A stretch of DNA of 64,000 bases from Deltaproteobacteria bacterium (GCA_020852955.1 JADYZW010000027.1:48551-112550); one strand, 5' to 3'. Shown: positions 43,164 through 52,400, numbered from the stretch's first letter. The notes: generated by a model not told the origin, from the sequence alone. Made by a program: numbers and translations.

Positions 43164-44660
43164 ATGTCGACGACCGGGCGAAGCGCGATGCCGTGGGGGG
43201 CGCTGACGGGCGCGCTGGCGGTGCTGATCGGGTTGCAGCTCGCGACGCCGAACCTCATCGGCAACGACTCGTACTTCCACGTCAAGTACGCCGAGGTGAT
43301 GCGGCATGCGGGCGTCCGCGGCTTTCCGCCGGACTTCCCGTGGCTTCCACTCACGATCCTCGCGCCCGATCGCTACGCCGATCACCACCTGCTGTACCAC
43401 GTGTTGCTGACGCCTTTCACCGTCGGCGATCTGCGTATCGGCGGCAAGATCGCCGCCGTCGCCGGCGCATTCGCGATGGTCGTCGCGTTCGCCTGGGTGC
43501 TGCGGGGCGGCGGCGCGCGAGGGCTCGGGCTGGCGGTGCTGGCGCTCGGCGCCTCCTCGGCCGATCTGCTGTTCCGCCTCAGCATGACGCGCGTGCAGGC
43601 GCTCTCGCTCGTCTGCCTCTTCCTCGGGTTCCATTGGGCGACGACGCACCGCCACGCGGCGCTCGCGGCGCTCGCCTGCGTCTACGCCTGGCTCTACGAC
43701 GGCTTCCCGCTCCTCCTGATCCCGGTGGGCGCCGTGGTCGTCGCGGAGTTCGCGACCGCGCGGAGCGTCCGGCCGGGCGTCGTCGGGGCAGCCGCTCTCG
43801 GCTTCGCGGTCGGACTCGTCGTGAATCCCTACTTCCCGGAGTACCTGACCTTCATGTGGCACCACATGGGGGACAAGCTGGTCGCGAAGGAGGCGTTGCG
43901 CGTCGGCAAGGAATGGGCGCCCTACGACCCCGCCGGGCTCTTCGCCAACGCCGGCGCGGCCATCGCGTTCACGGCGTTCGGCGCCGCGACGCTCGGGGAA
44001 GGGCGCTGGCGCCGCGACGCCCGGGCGGTCGCCGCTGGCATCGTCGCCGTGACGTTTTTCGTGCTCACGATGCGGTCGCAACGCTTCGTCGAGTACTTCG
44101 CGCCGACCGCGACGTTCTTCGCCGCGCTCGCCGGCGGTCGCCTCGTCGCCTCGTGGACGCCGCGGCGCCGCCGCGCGCTCGCGGCGCTGCTCGCCGCCGT
44201 CCTGATCGCGAACGTCGCCGGCATCGGCTCGATGCTGGTGCGGCGCGCGCGGAAGACCCCCTACGACCGCTTCGCCGCCGCCGCCGAACAGGTCGCTCGC
44301 GCGGCCGCCCCGGGCGCCATGCTGTGCACGACCGACTGGGACGATTTCCCGTGGCTCTACTTCTATAACGTCGAGAGCACGTACCTGATCGGTCTCGACC
44401 CGACCTATCTGCACGGCCGGTTTCGCGACGCGTACTGGGCCTGGGTCGATGCCTCGCTCGGACGCGTGGCGCGGCCATCGGAGGTCTTCGCCGACCAGCT
44501 GCCGTGCGCCTACGTGATGAGCGATCGCGAGCACGGAGCGTTCCTGGAGCTGGCAGCCACCGACCCACGGCTCGAGGAGGTCCTCGCCGACGGTGCGATG
44601 GTGCTCTATCGCGTCCGGCGCGACGCGCCGGCGCCGGTCTACCCCACGACGCCGCACTGA
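43164..44660 (+). CDS. GT-C-like polytopic membrane protein with DWDxFP domain
   Basis: A 498-residue protein with about ten hydrophobic segments followed by a soluble C-terminal domain. Its first extracytoplasmic loop reads GNDSYFHVKYAEVMRHAG (33-50), then YADHHLLYHVLL, which resembles the acidic loop of GT-C oligosaccharyltransferases (STT3/AglB). The C-terminal domain has TTDWDDFPWLYFYN and LIGLDPTYLHGRF, a combination I recognise from uncharacterised membrane proteins of delta-type proteobacteria. The WWDYG motif of true oligosaccharyltransferases is not present. It probably transfers a sugar from a lipid donor, but this is not proven. Start ATG 43164. Confidence 0.75.
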   Translation: MSTTGRSAMPWGALTGALAVLIGLQLATPNLIGNDSYFHVKYAEVMRHAGVRGFPPDFPWLPLTILAPDRYADHHLLYHVLLTPFTVGDLRIGGKIAAVAGAFAMVVAFAWVLRGGGARGLGLAVLALGASSADLLFRLSMTRVQALSLVCLFLGFHWATTHRHAALAALACVYAWLYDGFPLLLIPVGAVVVAEFATARSVRPGVVGAAALGFAVGLVVNPYFPEYLTFMWHHMGDKLVAKEALRVGKEWAPYDPAGLFANAGAAIAFTAFGAATLGEGRWRRDARAVAAGIVAVTFFVLTMRSQRFVEYFAPTATFFAALAGGRLVASWTPRRRRALAALLAAVLIANVAGIGSMLVRRARKTPYDRFAAAAEQVARAAAPGAMLCTTDWDDFPWLYFYNVESTYLIGLDPTYLHGRFRDAYWAWVDASLGRVARPSEVFADQLPCAYVMSDREHGAFLELAATDPRLEEVLADGAMVLYRVRRDAPAPVYPTTPH

Positions 44661-44716
44661 TCTCGTCGACGACGGGCCGCGTCACGCGGAGGACGATGCG
44701 CCGGCGCCGGCGTCGA

Positions 44717-44745
44717 TTGCGTCCGAATCGACCGTGGGCTATCGA
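44717..44745 (+). promoter_or_regulatory. Possible promoter of the DUF1329 gene
   Basis: TTGCGT (44717-44722), a 17-base spacer, then TATCGA (44740-44745). Transcription would begin near 44752, about 30 bases before the ATG at 44782, which has a good GGGGAGGA ribosome-binding site. The match is moderate. Confidence 0.35.
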
Positions 44746-44781
44746 CGGTCGGTCAACGAACCACCCAAGGGGAGGATTTCC

Positions 44782-46047
44782 ATGCAGCGACACGCGACAC
44801 GCATCGTCGGAGCGGCCCTCGGCGCGCTGCTCGTGGCGAGCGGGATTGCCGGCGCCCAGGTCCAGGTCGGCGACAAGATCTCCATCGCCACCGCCGACAA
44901 GGTGAAGGACCAGGTCTCGCCGGCAATGTACTGGCTGGTGAAGCACGGCTGGCCCATGACGATCGCCGAGACCCAGAAGATCACGCTCCGCAAGGCCTTC
45001 GTGGAAGCGACCGAGAAGTATTCGCCGCAAGTAAAGCTCAGCGCCGACGGGCTCAAGCTCGAAGGCTGGGTCGCGGGCCGGCCGTTCCCGCGCATCGACA
45101 CCAAGGATCCGCAGGTGGCGATGAAGGTCATGCAGAACTTCCGTTACGCCATCGCCTTCGACGACCTCGATCTCCGGAACTTCGACGCCGACACCGGGCC
45201 GATCTCGCTCGAGCGGCCGCTCCAGGTGGAGCGCCACTTCCTGGTGGACCACTTCCGGCGGCTCTTCTACGTCGGCCGTCTCTACGTCGACCCGAAGCCC
45301 AATCTCCCGAACAGCGAGGGCTACGAGTACAAGGAGACCCTGCATCCGCTGATCGAGCCCTTCGATCTCAAGGGCGTCGGCTTCACCTACTACCGGTACA
45401 CGGACCCCGCGAAGCAGGACGACAGCTGGCTCTACCTCCCGTCGCTCCGCCGTGTTCGACGGCTCTCGACCGCGCAGCGTTCCGACGCGCTCTTCGGCCA
45501 GGACACCGACCAGGATAGCTACGGCGGGTACGCCGGCGCGCTCGCCTGGATGGACTGGAAGTTCCTCGGCGAGAAGGAGTGCCTCGCCGCCTTCCACAGC
45601 GAACACTTCCCGGTGAAGTGGGCGGAGGGCGCGAGCGATTTCGCGTTCGACGACAAGTGGGAGAAGCGCCAGTGCTACATCGTCGAGGGCACGTCCAAAC
45701 TCCCGCAGTACGCGTTCTCGAAGCGTGTGCTCTACCTCGACCAGGACGTCTACGCCGTCCCGTACAGCGACATGTACGATCGCGCCGGCGAGCTCTGGAA
45801 GATCTGGGTGAACAACTTCTCGTGGCGGAAGGAGGCCTTCCCGGGCAGCCCCGTGAAGTACGACGAGGACACCCCGTTCCCGTCGGCCGCCGTCATGGTG
45901 GACATCCAGCTCGAGCACGCGACCAAGGCGGCGCTCCCGAGCCATCGCTTCCCGGGCGAGCCCGGATGGTACTGGCACCACGGCGACAAGGCCGGCACCA
46001 CCGAGGATCAGTTCACGATCGCCGAGCTCATCGGCAGCGGCCACTGA
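44782..46047 (+). CDS. DUF1329 periplasmic/outer-membrane-associated protein
   Basis: A 421-residue secreted protein. The signal peptide is about residues 1-24 (HATRIVGAALGALLVASGIAGAQ). The body matches DUF1329 (LolA/LolB-like beta fold): YEYKETLHPLIEPFDLKGVG, DSWLYLPSLRRVRRLSTAQRSD (split over a long strand) and the segments with SYGGYAGALAWMDWKFLGEKE. Members are often next to RND or hydrophobic-compound transport genes and are thought to carry lipophilic molecules between membranes, but the function is not proven. A terminator follows at 46071. Confidence 0.85.
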   Translation: MQRHATRIVGAALGALLVASGIAGAQVQVGDKISIATADKVKDQVSPAMYWLVKHGWPMTIAETQKITLRKAFVEATEKYSPQVKLSADGLKLEGWVAGRPFPRIDTKDPQVAMKVMQNFRYAIAFDDLDLRNFDADTGPISLERPLQVERHFLVDHFRRLFYVGRLYVDPKPNLPNSEGYEYKETLHPLIEPFDLKGVGFTYYRYTDPAKQDDSWLYLPSLRRVRRLSTAQRSDALFGQDTDQDSYGGYAGALAWMDWKFLGEKECLAAFHSEHFPVKWAEGASDFAFDDKWEKRQCYIVEGTSKLPQYAFSKRVLYLDQDVYAVPYSDMYDRAGELWKIWVNNFSWRKEAFPGSPVKYDEDTPFPSAAVMVDIQLEHATKAALPSHRFPGEPGWYWHHGDKAGTTEDQFTIAELIGSGH

Positions 46048-46070
46048 ACCCGCACCGTCCGGCCCGATCG

Positions 46071-46112
46071 ACGGGGAGTCCGGCGCGCGACGTCGGCCTC
46101 CCCGTTTCGTTT
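46071..46112 (+). terminator. Rho-independent terminator after the DUF1329 gene
   Basis: ACGGGGAG (46071-46078) pairs perfectly with CTCCCCGT (46098-46105), and TTTCGTTT follows. It sits 24 bases after the stop of the plus-strand gene and before the convergent T2SS operon's end. Confidence 0.7.
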
Positions 46113-46126
46113 GGCCGCTGAGCCTT

Positions 46127-47080
46127 CTAACGCACCGTGGGCCAGCCGACCGTCCCGGCAACCGTGATCCGGCGTCCGCCGCTCTCGGTCTTCGCGCCCG
46201 GCAGCAGGCTGATCGCGAGCTTCAGGCCGTCGGGCGCTCCGGGGGTCGGCGTCACGGTGAGATCGAGGCGCATCGGGCTCGCGCCGAGCGGCGCGCGCAG
46301 GAGCACGTCGCCCTCGCCTTGGAGCGTGACCTCCTGCCCGTCGGCCGCGATGTCCGCGACCGTCAGGCGGCCGTTGGTGACGGTTCCGGTCAGATGGACG
46401 TCGGCGAAGTGCAGCTCCGGGACGGTGATCCCGCGCACCTTCGCGCCCTCGAACGCGAGGCCCGCGATTCGCAGCCGCACGTCGCCCGCGGCGCCGGGGA
46501 GCCCGCGGCCGCCGCCGTCGAGCGCGACCGAGCCCTCGAGGCGTCCGCGCATGACGCCCTCGAGCCACGGGCGGAGCCCCGCATAGCGCGCCAGGTCGAC
46601 GCCGGAAAGCGTCGCGTCCACACGCAGGCGCCCGGGCCTCGGATCGACGGTACCCCGCAGGCGTCCCCCATAGAGGGTCGCGTCGATGCCGATCGGGTAG
46701 GGAGTGCCGCGCAAGAGGCCGAGGCGCGAGGGCGCGACGCGGACGCGCTCCGCGTCGAGAACGGGCGCGCGTGCGCCGTCGTCGCGGGCGCGAACCTGAA
46801 GCGAGTCGATCGCGTAGGCGAGGTTCCACCCGAGGCTGCTCGGTCCCATCTCGACCCGCACAGCGGTCCCCGCCGTCGCCGCCGCGAGCGCGCGCCGCAG
46901 GAGGAGATCGTGCGGGAAGGTCGCGAGGAAGGAGAGGACGAAGATCGCCAGCGTGTAGAGGCCGTAGCCGATCGCCACCCGGCGCCGCGCCGGCGTGCCG
47001 CCGCCCGCGGCGGTCAGCAAGGTCCGGAGCCGGGCCGCCGCACCCGCGGCGCCGCGGGGCGCCCGCGCCTCGGGTGTCAC
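46127..47080 (-). CDS. gspN: Type II secretion system protein GspN
   Basis: A 317-residue inner-membrane protein. One hydrophobic segment (about 35-54) is followed by a periplasmic beta-rich domain of the T2SSN/AsmA-like kind, with short repeats such as VDPRPGRLRVDATLSGVDL. GspN is a non-universal T2SS component found in delta and some other proteobacteria. Start GTG 47080 overlaps the gspM stop. Its identification rests mainly on position at the end of the gsp operon and on size. Confidence 0.8.
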   Translation of the reverse strand: MTPEARAPRGAAGAAARLRTLLTAAGGGTPARRRVAIGYGLYTLAIFVLSFLATFPHDLLLRRALAAATAGTAVRVEMGPSSLGWNLAYAIDSLQVRARDDGARAPVLDAERVRVAPSRLGLLRGTPYPIGIDATLYGGRLRGTVDPRPGRLRVDATLSGVDLARYAGLRPWLEGVMRGRLEGSVALDGGGRGLPGAAGDVRLRIAGLAFEGAKVRGITVPELHFADVHLTGTVTNGRLTVADIAADGQEVTLQGEGDVLLRAPLGASPMRLDLTVTPTPGAPDGLKLAISLLPGAKTESGGRRITVAGTVGWPTVR

Positions 47081-47658
47081 GGGGCCGCCGTCGCCGCGGT
47101 CGAGCGCAGGCGGCCGACCACCAGGACGGCGTCATAGACGAACGGCTGGTCGAAGCGCTTCTTCATCTGCAGCCGGCTCACCAGCAGCGGCAGATCGCTC
47201 TTCTCCACGTCGTACAGCAGCCCGACGAGCTCCCGCAGCGACACGCCGGAGAGCCGCATTTCGACGTCCTCCTCCTGGAGGCCCTCCGCCACCGTCCGCG
47301 TCGACGGATTCATGGCGGCGACGCGGTCCCGGCTCAGGGTGTCGCGCGTCACCCCTTCGAGGTGCGAAAAGAGCGAGAAGTCGGCGCCGCCGCGCTCGAG
47401 CTTCCGCCGCACGACGTCGCGCTCGGCGCGCAGCTGGAGGTAGCGGTCGCGGAGCCGCGCCAGCTCGACGACCTCGCGCTCGCTCGCCGCGATCTGCGCT
47501 CGCAGGGTCGCGCGGCGCTCCGCGAGCACGCCGCCGAGCGCCCACACCGCCACCACCAGCCCGGCCGCGGCGCCCGCCCCGAGGAGCACGCGCTCGCGCG
47601 GCGAGAGCCGCTCGAGCAGCGCGACGAGGCGTCGCAGGAGGTCGCCGAGCGCGTTCAC
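47077..47658 (-). CDS. gspM: Type II secretion system protein GspM
   Basis: A 193-residue protein with a short cytoplasmic start, one membrane segment (25-44) and a coiled-coil then ferredoxin-like periplasmic domain, the plan of GspM. GspM pairs with GspL and helps form the inner-membrane platform. Start GTG 47658 overlaps the gspL stop, and the stop overlaps gspN by GTGA. The sequence is divergent, so the assignment is helped by operon position. Confidence 0.82.
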   Translation of the reverse strand: MNALGDLLRRLVALLERLSPRERVLLGAGAAAGLVVAVWALGGVLAERRATLRAQIAASEREVVELARLRDRYLQLRAERDVVRRKLERGGADFSLFSHLEGVTRDTLSRDRVAAMNPSTRTVAEGLQEEDVEMRLSGVSLRELVGLLYDVEKSDLPLLVSRLQMKKRFDQPFVYDAVLVVGRLRSTAATAAP

Positions 47659-49097
47659 GCCGCCGGCTCCCCTCCGACGTCGAGGCTCAACCGGAAGTCC
47701 ACCTGCTGTCCGTCGACCGAGGCGCGGACGTCCTTGGCCTCCACGTTGCGGAACTCCGGACGGGCCGCGAGCCCGCGCTTCACCGCCTCGACACCCTCGT
47801 AGGTCTTGGTCGAGCCGCGCAGGCGGAGCGTGCCGCCGTCGAGGGTGAGCTCCTCGATGTCGAGCGGCACGTCGTCGGGAACCGCCGTCGTGAGCGCGCG
47901 CAGGCAGTCGATCGCGCGCGGCGCGGACGGCGCGAGCCCCCCGAAGAGCCGCCGTTGCTTCTCGAGTGCCGCGATCTCGGTCTGTAGCTGCGCCTTCTCG
48001 TTGACGATCGTGCGCGTTCCGGGGAGGGCCGCGGTGAAGATGGCACGGATCTCGCCGCGCACGGCGTCGCGCCGCGACGTCAGCTGGCGCGCGTCCAGGA
48101 CGAAGGTCGCGACCATCAGCGCGACGGCCACGGCCGCGAGCATGCCGGCGCGCGCGAGTCCTCGCCAGAGCGCCTCGCGCTCGCGATGATAGGCGAACTC
48201 GCCGCGCCGGAGGTCGACGCCGAAGGACGCCGCGTCGCCGGCCTGGCGGAGCGCCAGACCGAGCGGCGTGGCGAAGGCGGCCTGCCTGCTCCGCAGCCCG
48301 AGCGGAACCGCCGGGAGCGCGACGGCGTCGAGCGCCTGCGGGGTCGTTCCGAGCGCGCGTCCGAGCGCGGCGACGACCCCGGGGGTCTCGACGGCTTCGC
48401 CGCCGACCCAGAGCGCCGCGAGCGGCGCGCCGTCGGCGAGCGCCAGAAGCGTCCAGCGCACCTCCCGCAGGCACGCGGCGAGCTCGGCGGGGTCGGCGAC
48501 GCCGCGGCTCACGACCCGCATCCCGAGCAGCCGTCCGTCGTCGAGCAACGCGACGGTGGTCCGCGCGGCGTCCATACCGACGTACGCGAGGCGTCCGCCG
48601 TGCGCCGCGGCCGCGGCGCGGACCACGTTCAAGGCGGCCAGGTTCGCGAGATCGACGAGCCGCGGATCAACGCCGGCCTCCGCCAGCATCGCGAGGTGCT
48701 CCCGGACCGCGGCCTTCGGCGCCGACACGGCAAGCACGCGGCTCGCCCCGTCGGCCTCCGTCTCCAGGACCTGGAAGGCGACGACGGTCTCGTCGAGCTC
48801 GAAGGGCAGGTGCGATTCGAGCTCGAACGGCACGGTCTGCTCGAGGCGCTTGCGGTCGTGGAAGGGCAGCTCGAGGATGCGATGCGCGACGCGCTCGCCG
48901 GGCAACGCCGACACGACCTCGTCCCAGGCGATGCCGTGCTGCGCGGCGAGCGCCCGCAGGTCGGCCGCGAGGTCGCCGCCGGCGGCGCGCGGATGCGCGT
49001 AGAGGCCGAGCACCCGTTGGGATCGCAGCGTCCGCTCCACCAGGGCGGCACGCAGCGTACGCGGGCCGACGTCGAGCGCGAGCGTGTGATTGGGCAT
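47655..49097 (-). CDS. gspL: Type II secretion system protein GspL
   Basis: A 480-residue protein. Residues 1-300 form a cytoplasmic actin-like domain resembling PilM (LALDVGPRTLRAALVER; YVGMDAARTTVALLDD). One membrane segment is at about 316-334, and a periplasmic ferredoxin-like domain resembling PilN follows. GspL holds the GspE ATPase at the membrane. Start ATG 49097 is a few bases after the gspK stop. Confidence 0.88.
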   Translation of the reverse strand: MPNHTLALDVGPRTLRAALVERTLRSQRVLGLYAHPRAAGGDLAADLRALAAQHGIAWDEVVSALPGERVAHRILELPFHDRKRLEQTVPFELESHLPFELDETVVAFQVLETEADGASRVLAVSAPKAAVREHLAMLAEAGVDPRLVDLANLAALNVVRAAAAAHGGRLAYVGMDAARTTVALLDDGRLLGMRVVSRGVADPAELAACLREVRWTLLALADGAPLAALWVGGEAVETPGVVAALGRALGTTPQALDAVALPAVPLGLRSRQAAFATPLGLALRQAGDAASFGVDLRRGEFAYHREREALWRGLARAGMLAAVAVALMVATFVLDARQLTSRRDAVRGEIRAIFTAALPGTRTIVNEKAQLQTEIAALEKQRRLFGGLAPSAPRAIDCLRALTTAVPDDVPLDIEELTLDGGTLRLRGSTKTYEGVEAVKRGLAARPEFRNVEAKDVRASVDGQQVDFRLSLDVGGEPAA

Positions 49098-49100
49098 CGA

Positions 49101-50114
49101 TCAGCGGTCGCCGAAGACCGGCAACGTCGCGAGGAAATCGGATGGGGGTAGGGATGTCAAGGCGAGGGTGGCGTTGCTCGGTGTCCAGGTGACGCGGGCC
49201 ATACGCGTTCCGTCGCGCTTGACGACCTCGAGAATCCCGCGCCGCACCTGATCGACCTCGCCGACGCCCTCGATGCGGAAATAGGCGCTGCCGGTGCCGA
49301 TCAGATCGCCCTGCTTGCAGCGCGGCAGCGCACGCTCGAGGCCCGTGGCGCAGGCTTCCGAGACGCTGGTGAAGGGCTCCGTCTGGCGATCGCTGATCAC
49401 CCGTCCGACCACGCCCGGGTTAGCGAACAGATCCTGCGAGAGCGCGGCGAGCACCGGAGCCTCGGCGGTGTTGATGTTGACCGTGGTGCTGCCCGGCGGC
49501 AGCGCCGTCACGAACGGCTCCAGACGGGCGAGCACGCTCGGCGTGACCCCCTTGACGAGGAGCAGCTCGCGTAGCGTGACGACGGGACCGTTCCGCACGA
49601 TCACGGGCGGACGGAGGCCGAAGTAATACGGCTGCTCGGCCCCCGGGGGCGACGGGTGCGGCTCGTGGTCGCGGTCCAGCCAATCGCGGATCGCCGACAG
49701 GACTCCGGGGTCGATGCCGAGGACGGTGAACAGGCGCCCGAAGCGGGCGAAGCGCTCTTCGGGGTTCGCGCCGACGAGGTCGTTGATGTTGAGGTAGCGC
49801 GCCTCGTCGCGGATGCGGAACGTCGCGGTGCCGTCGCCGATCGGCAGCGGCGGATACGGGCGTGCCCAGACATCGTCGAGCGCGTCGCGCCCGGGCGTGA
49901 TCATGGCGTCGACGCTCACCAGCGCTTCGCCGACGTTGACGGCAGAGCGGCCGAGATAGGTGGCCTGGAGCGCGTTGCGTGCGCCGAGCGCCAGGTGGGT
50001 CTCGACCTGCGCTTTGTCGGTCAGCTCGATCACCACGATGGTGAGCAGCGTGATCGTGAGCAGCACCACGAGGAGCGCGATCCCCGATTCGTCGCCGCCG
50101 CCGGCCCGCCTCAT
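49101..50114 (-). CDS. gspK: Type II secretion minor pseudopilin GspK
   Basis: A 337-residue minor pseudopilin, large as expected for GspK. The short leader ends ESG and is followed by IALLVVLLTITLLTIVVIE, cleaved after Gly11; the +5 residue is not the usual Glu, which is the norm for GspK. The body contains LNINDLVGAN and VNINTAEAPVLAAL. It caps the pseudopilus tip with GspI and GspJ. Start ATG 50114 overlaps the gspJ stop. Confidence 0.92.
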   Translation of the reverse strand: MRRAGGGDESGIALLVVLLTITLLTIVVIELTDKAQVETHLALGARNALQATYLGRSAVNVGEALVSVDAMITPGRDALDDVWARPYPPLPIGDGTATFRIRDEARYLNINDLVGANPEERFARFGRLFTVLGIDPGVLSAIRDWLDRDHEPHPSPPGAEQPYYFGLRPPVIVRNGPVVTLRELLLVKGVTPSVLARLEPFVTALPPGSTTVNINTAEAPVLAALSQDLFANPGVVGRVISDRQTEPFTSVSEACATGLERALPRCKQGDLIGTGSAYFRIEGVGEVDQVRRGILEVVKRDGTRMARVTWTPSNATLALTSLPPSDFLATLPVFGDR

Positions 50115-50911
50115 CGGCCGCTCCGGGCGGCGAGCGGCAGATCGACCGCGGTCGCGAAGCGATGGATGGCGCCGGACGGATCGTAGAGGGCAAGATCGAT
50201 GCGCACCGCCCGCGGCAGCCGGGCGTTCGCCTCCTCCGAGTCCCAGCTCTCGGACCAGTCGCGACCGTCGTAGAACTGGAAGGCGAGGCTCGCGACGTTG
50301 TCCACGAACACGGTCGCGCGTGCCTCGTCGAGCGCGCGGCGCTCGAGCATGGTCGCCTCGCGCCGCAGCAGACGGTGCGGCGCGGCGCCGAGCGGCGGCG
50401 CGGGCGTCGGCCCGAACGCCGCGAAGAAGTCGTCGGCGTCGTCGGCGCGGAGGTCGGCGGCGCGACTCTGCGTGCCCTCGTCGTCGCTCGCCGGCTTCTC
50501 GCCCGACGCCGAGGCTCCCGTCCGGCGAGCGCGCCGCAGTCCGCTTCGCTCCCGCGCGAAGAAGTAGGCAAGCATGCGCTGATCGGTGGCGCGCCCGTCG
50601 AGCCCGGCCGGTCGCGCCGAGAGCGCCGTGAACACCAGGGAGTCGAGGGGCGCGTCGTCGCTCCCGCCGGGCAGCACCCGGAAGATCGCGGTTCCCGGGA
50701 GGTCCGTGGGGTAGTACGCCGACGCGATCTCGTCCGCCATGCGCCCGACGGCCGCTCGCCCGACCCGCGTCACCTCGGCGCGCTCCTCGGCGCGGGCCTT
50801 CGAGCGCAGGGTCCGCGAGAACGTCCCGTAGAGCGTCACGGCCACGAGCCCGAAGATCCCGAGCGCGAGCATGATCTCGATCAGCGTGAAGCCGCCGGAT
50901 CCGCGCCTCAT
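50111..50911 (-). CDS. gspJ: Type II secretion minor pseudopilin GspJ
   Basis: A 266-residue minor pseudopilin. The class III leader is MRRGSGG, followed by FTLIEIMLALGIFGLVAVTL. A low-complexity acidic insert (SDDEGTQSRAADLRADDADD) lies in the middle. GspJ forms the pseudopilus tip with GspI and GspK. Start ATG 50911 overlaps the gspI stop (ATGA). Confidence 0.9.
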   Translation of the reverse strand: MRRGSGGFTLIEIMLALGIFGLVAVTLYGTFSRTLRSKARAEERAEVTRVGRAAVGRMADEIASAYYPTDLPGTAIFRVLPGGSDDAPLDSLVFTALSARPAGLDGRATDQRMLAYFFARERSGLRRARRTGASASGEKPASDDEGTQSRAADLRADDADDFFAAFGPTPAPPLGAAPHRLLRREATMLERRALDEARATVFVDNVASLAFQFYDGRDWSESWDSEEANARLPRAVRIDLALYDPSGAIHRFATAVDLPLAARSGR

Positions 50912-51309
50912 CGACGCCGCACGTAATAGGTCAGGGTGACATCGTCGCCGGACGCCTCCTCGCCCCGGAAGACCCGGACGCGCACCTCGCGGACGTCCGG
51001 CACGGGCGTCGTCACCACCTCGCGCTCCCACCGCAGATCGGGATAGCGCTCCGGGTAGTCTTCCTCGAAGTCGCCCTCGGCGAGGCCGAGGTCGGGGAAC
51101 GGCCCCGCGTCGACCTCCGCCATGATGCCGCGCGCCAGGAGCGTCGCCTCGGTGACCTGGGCGTCACGCGCGATGAGGTCGAGGTTGCGGACGTGAAGGC
51201 CGAGCAGGCTCACGAGCGCGAGGCCGAGCACCGCCACCGCCACCAGCACCTCGAGCAGCGTGAAGCCGCGCGCCATCCGCCGCCGGACGCCGTCAGCGGA
51301 GCGCATCAT
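50908..51309 (-). CDS. gspI: Type II secretion minor pseudopilin GspI
   Basis: A 133-residue (or shorter) minor pseudopilin. The processing site is RMARG followed by FTLLEVLVAVAVLGLALVSL, with the conserved Glu at +5. Length is typical. The start may be ATG 51309, 51306 or the internal ATG 51276 (MARG). The first overlaps gspH by 17 bases. Confidence 0.9.
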   Translation of the reverse strand: MMRSADGVRRRMARGFTLLEVLVAVAVLGLALVSLLGLHVRNLDLIARDAQVTEATLLARGIMAEVDAGPFPDLGLAEGDFEEDYPERYPDLRWEREVVTTPVPDVREVRVRVFRGEEASGDDVTLTYYVRRR

Positions 51310-51940
51310 CGCCGCTCCGCGAGGCGCGCATGCCGCGCCGGCCGCGCTCGCCGGCGCCGCGGCGATCGTCGGGATCGCGGTCGGATTCGAGGACGACGTA
51401 GCGGTCGGCGACTCGGGTGCGCCCGGTGAGCGGCTCGATCGCCATGGTCGCGTCTCCTCCCGAGCGTCCGTGCAGGTGCACGACCAGGGGATCGGCCCAA
51501 CCCTCGGGCGAGAACTGCGCGAAGACGACGCCCTCGGTGACGAGGCCGACCGCCGGCAAGACGACGTCCCGGAACGCGACGTTCGCGGGCAGGCTTACCG
51601 GACGGGCCAGCGGGGAGTCGAGCGGCACGAACTCGGGTGCATCGGGCTCGCCCCCGAGCACCGTCACGAAATAGGCCTGCTGGTCGAGGTCCAGGTTGAG
51701 ACGCATAGGCAGGCGGCGGTACGCCGCCTCGTCGTACAGGTACCGGGCGGTCGTGGCGAGCCGCTCGGCGCTCGCCGCGAGGGCGACGTCCTCGGGGTCG
51801 CGCAGGCGCGGCGCCAGGAAGGCCACGGCGATTCCGAGGATCGCGAGGACGACGGCGAGCTCGAGCAGGGTGAAGCCGGGAAAAGCGTGCCGTTCGGAGC
51901 GCCGACGTTCAGAGCTGGGTGCGGGTGTCGATGTCGGCAT
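51293..51940 (-). CDS. gspH: Type II secretion minor pseudopilin GspH
   Basis: A 215-residue pseudopilin with cleavage at HAFPG, then FTLLELAVVLAILGIAVAFL. The leader is longer than usual (about 22 residues). The GspH-type C-terminal domain follows, ending with a basic arginine-rich tail. The ATG at 51940 lies inside gspG (32-base overlap); an upstream in-frame ATG at 51997 would add non-pilin residues. Confidence 0.87.
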   Translation of the reverse strand: MPTSTPAPSSERRRSERHAFPGFTLLELAVVLAILGIAVAFLAPRLRDPEDVALAASAERLATTARYLYDEAAYRRLPMRLNLDLDQQAYFVTVLGGEPDAPEFVPLDSPLARPVSLPANVAFRDVVLPAVGLVTEGVVFAQFSPEGWADPLVVHLHGRSGGDATMAIEPLTGRTRVADRYVVLESDRDPDDRRGAGERGRRGMRASRSGDDALR

Positions 51941-52334
51941 ACTTCCCTTCGCCGCCTTCCGACCCGTCCGCGCCGTAGGACTTGATGCTGTAGGCATCGC
52001 CGTCGCTGAGGAACGCGTAGGGATTGCCCCAGGGATCCACCGGCACCGACTCGAGGTAGCCGTCCGGGTTCCAGCGTCGCGGAACGTTGCCCGTCTCCGG
52101 CCGCGTGACCAGGGCTTGCAGCCCCTGGTCCGTCGTCGGGTAGGTGCCGTTGTCGAGCTTGTAGAGGTGGAGCGCCTCCTCGATCTTCTTCACGTCGGCG
52201 ACGGCCTTCACCCGGCGGGCCTCGTCGGTGCGCCCGACGATGCGCGGCGCCACCAGCGTCACGAGCAGGCCGAGGATGAACACCACGACCATGATCTCGA
52301 TGAGCGTGAACCCCGCGTCTCCCGCGCGTCGCAT
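51909..52334 (-). CDS. gspG: Type II secretion major pseudopilin GspG
   Basis: A 141-residue major pseudopilin. The leader is MRRAGDAG, followed by FTLIEIMVVVFILGLLVTLV. Conserved GspG parts include TDEARRVKAVADVKKIEEAL, LYKLDNGTYPTTDQGLQALV and the Ca-binding C-terminal loop PWGNPYAFLSDGDAYSIKSY. It builds the pseudopilus fibre. ATG 52334 is the natural start. Confidence 0.95.
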   Translation of the reverse strand: MRRAGDAGFTLIEIMVVVFILGLLVTLVAPRIVGRTDEARRVKAVADVKKIEEALHLYKLDNGTYPTTDQGLQALVTRPETGNVPRRWNPDGYLESVPVDPWGNPYAFLSDGDAYSIKSYGADGSEGGEGKYADIDTRTQL

Positions 52335-52400
52335 TTCCCGGTGCACGGGCGGACGATACCAAGGAGGCGGCGCCCCCTCAACGGAGGCGGGCACCGCGGG

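Noticed and set aside
47655..49097. PilM-PilN gene fusion
   Set aside because: An actin-like domain joined to a ferredoxin-like periplasmic domain is the normal architecture of GspL, not a novel fusion.
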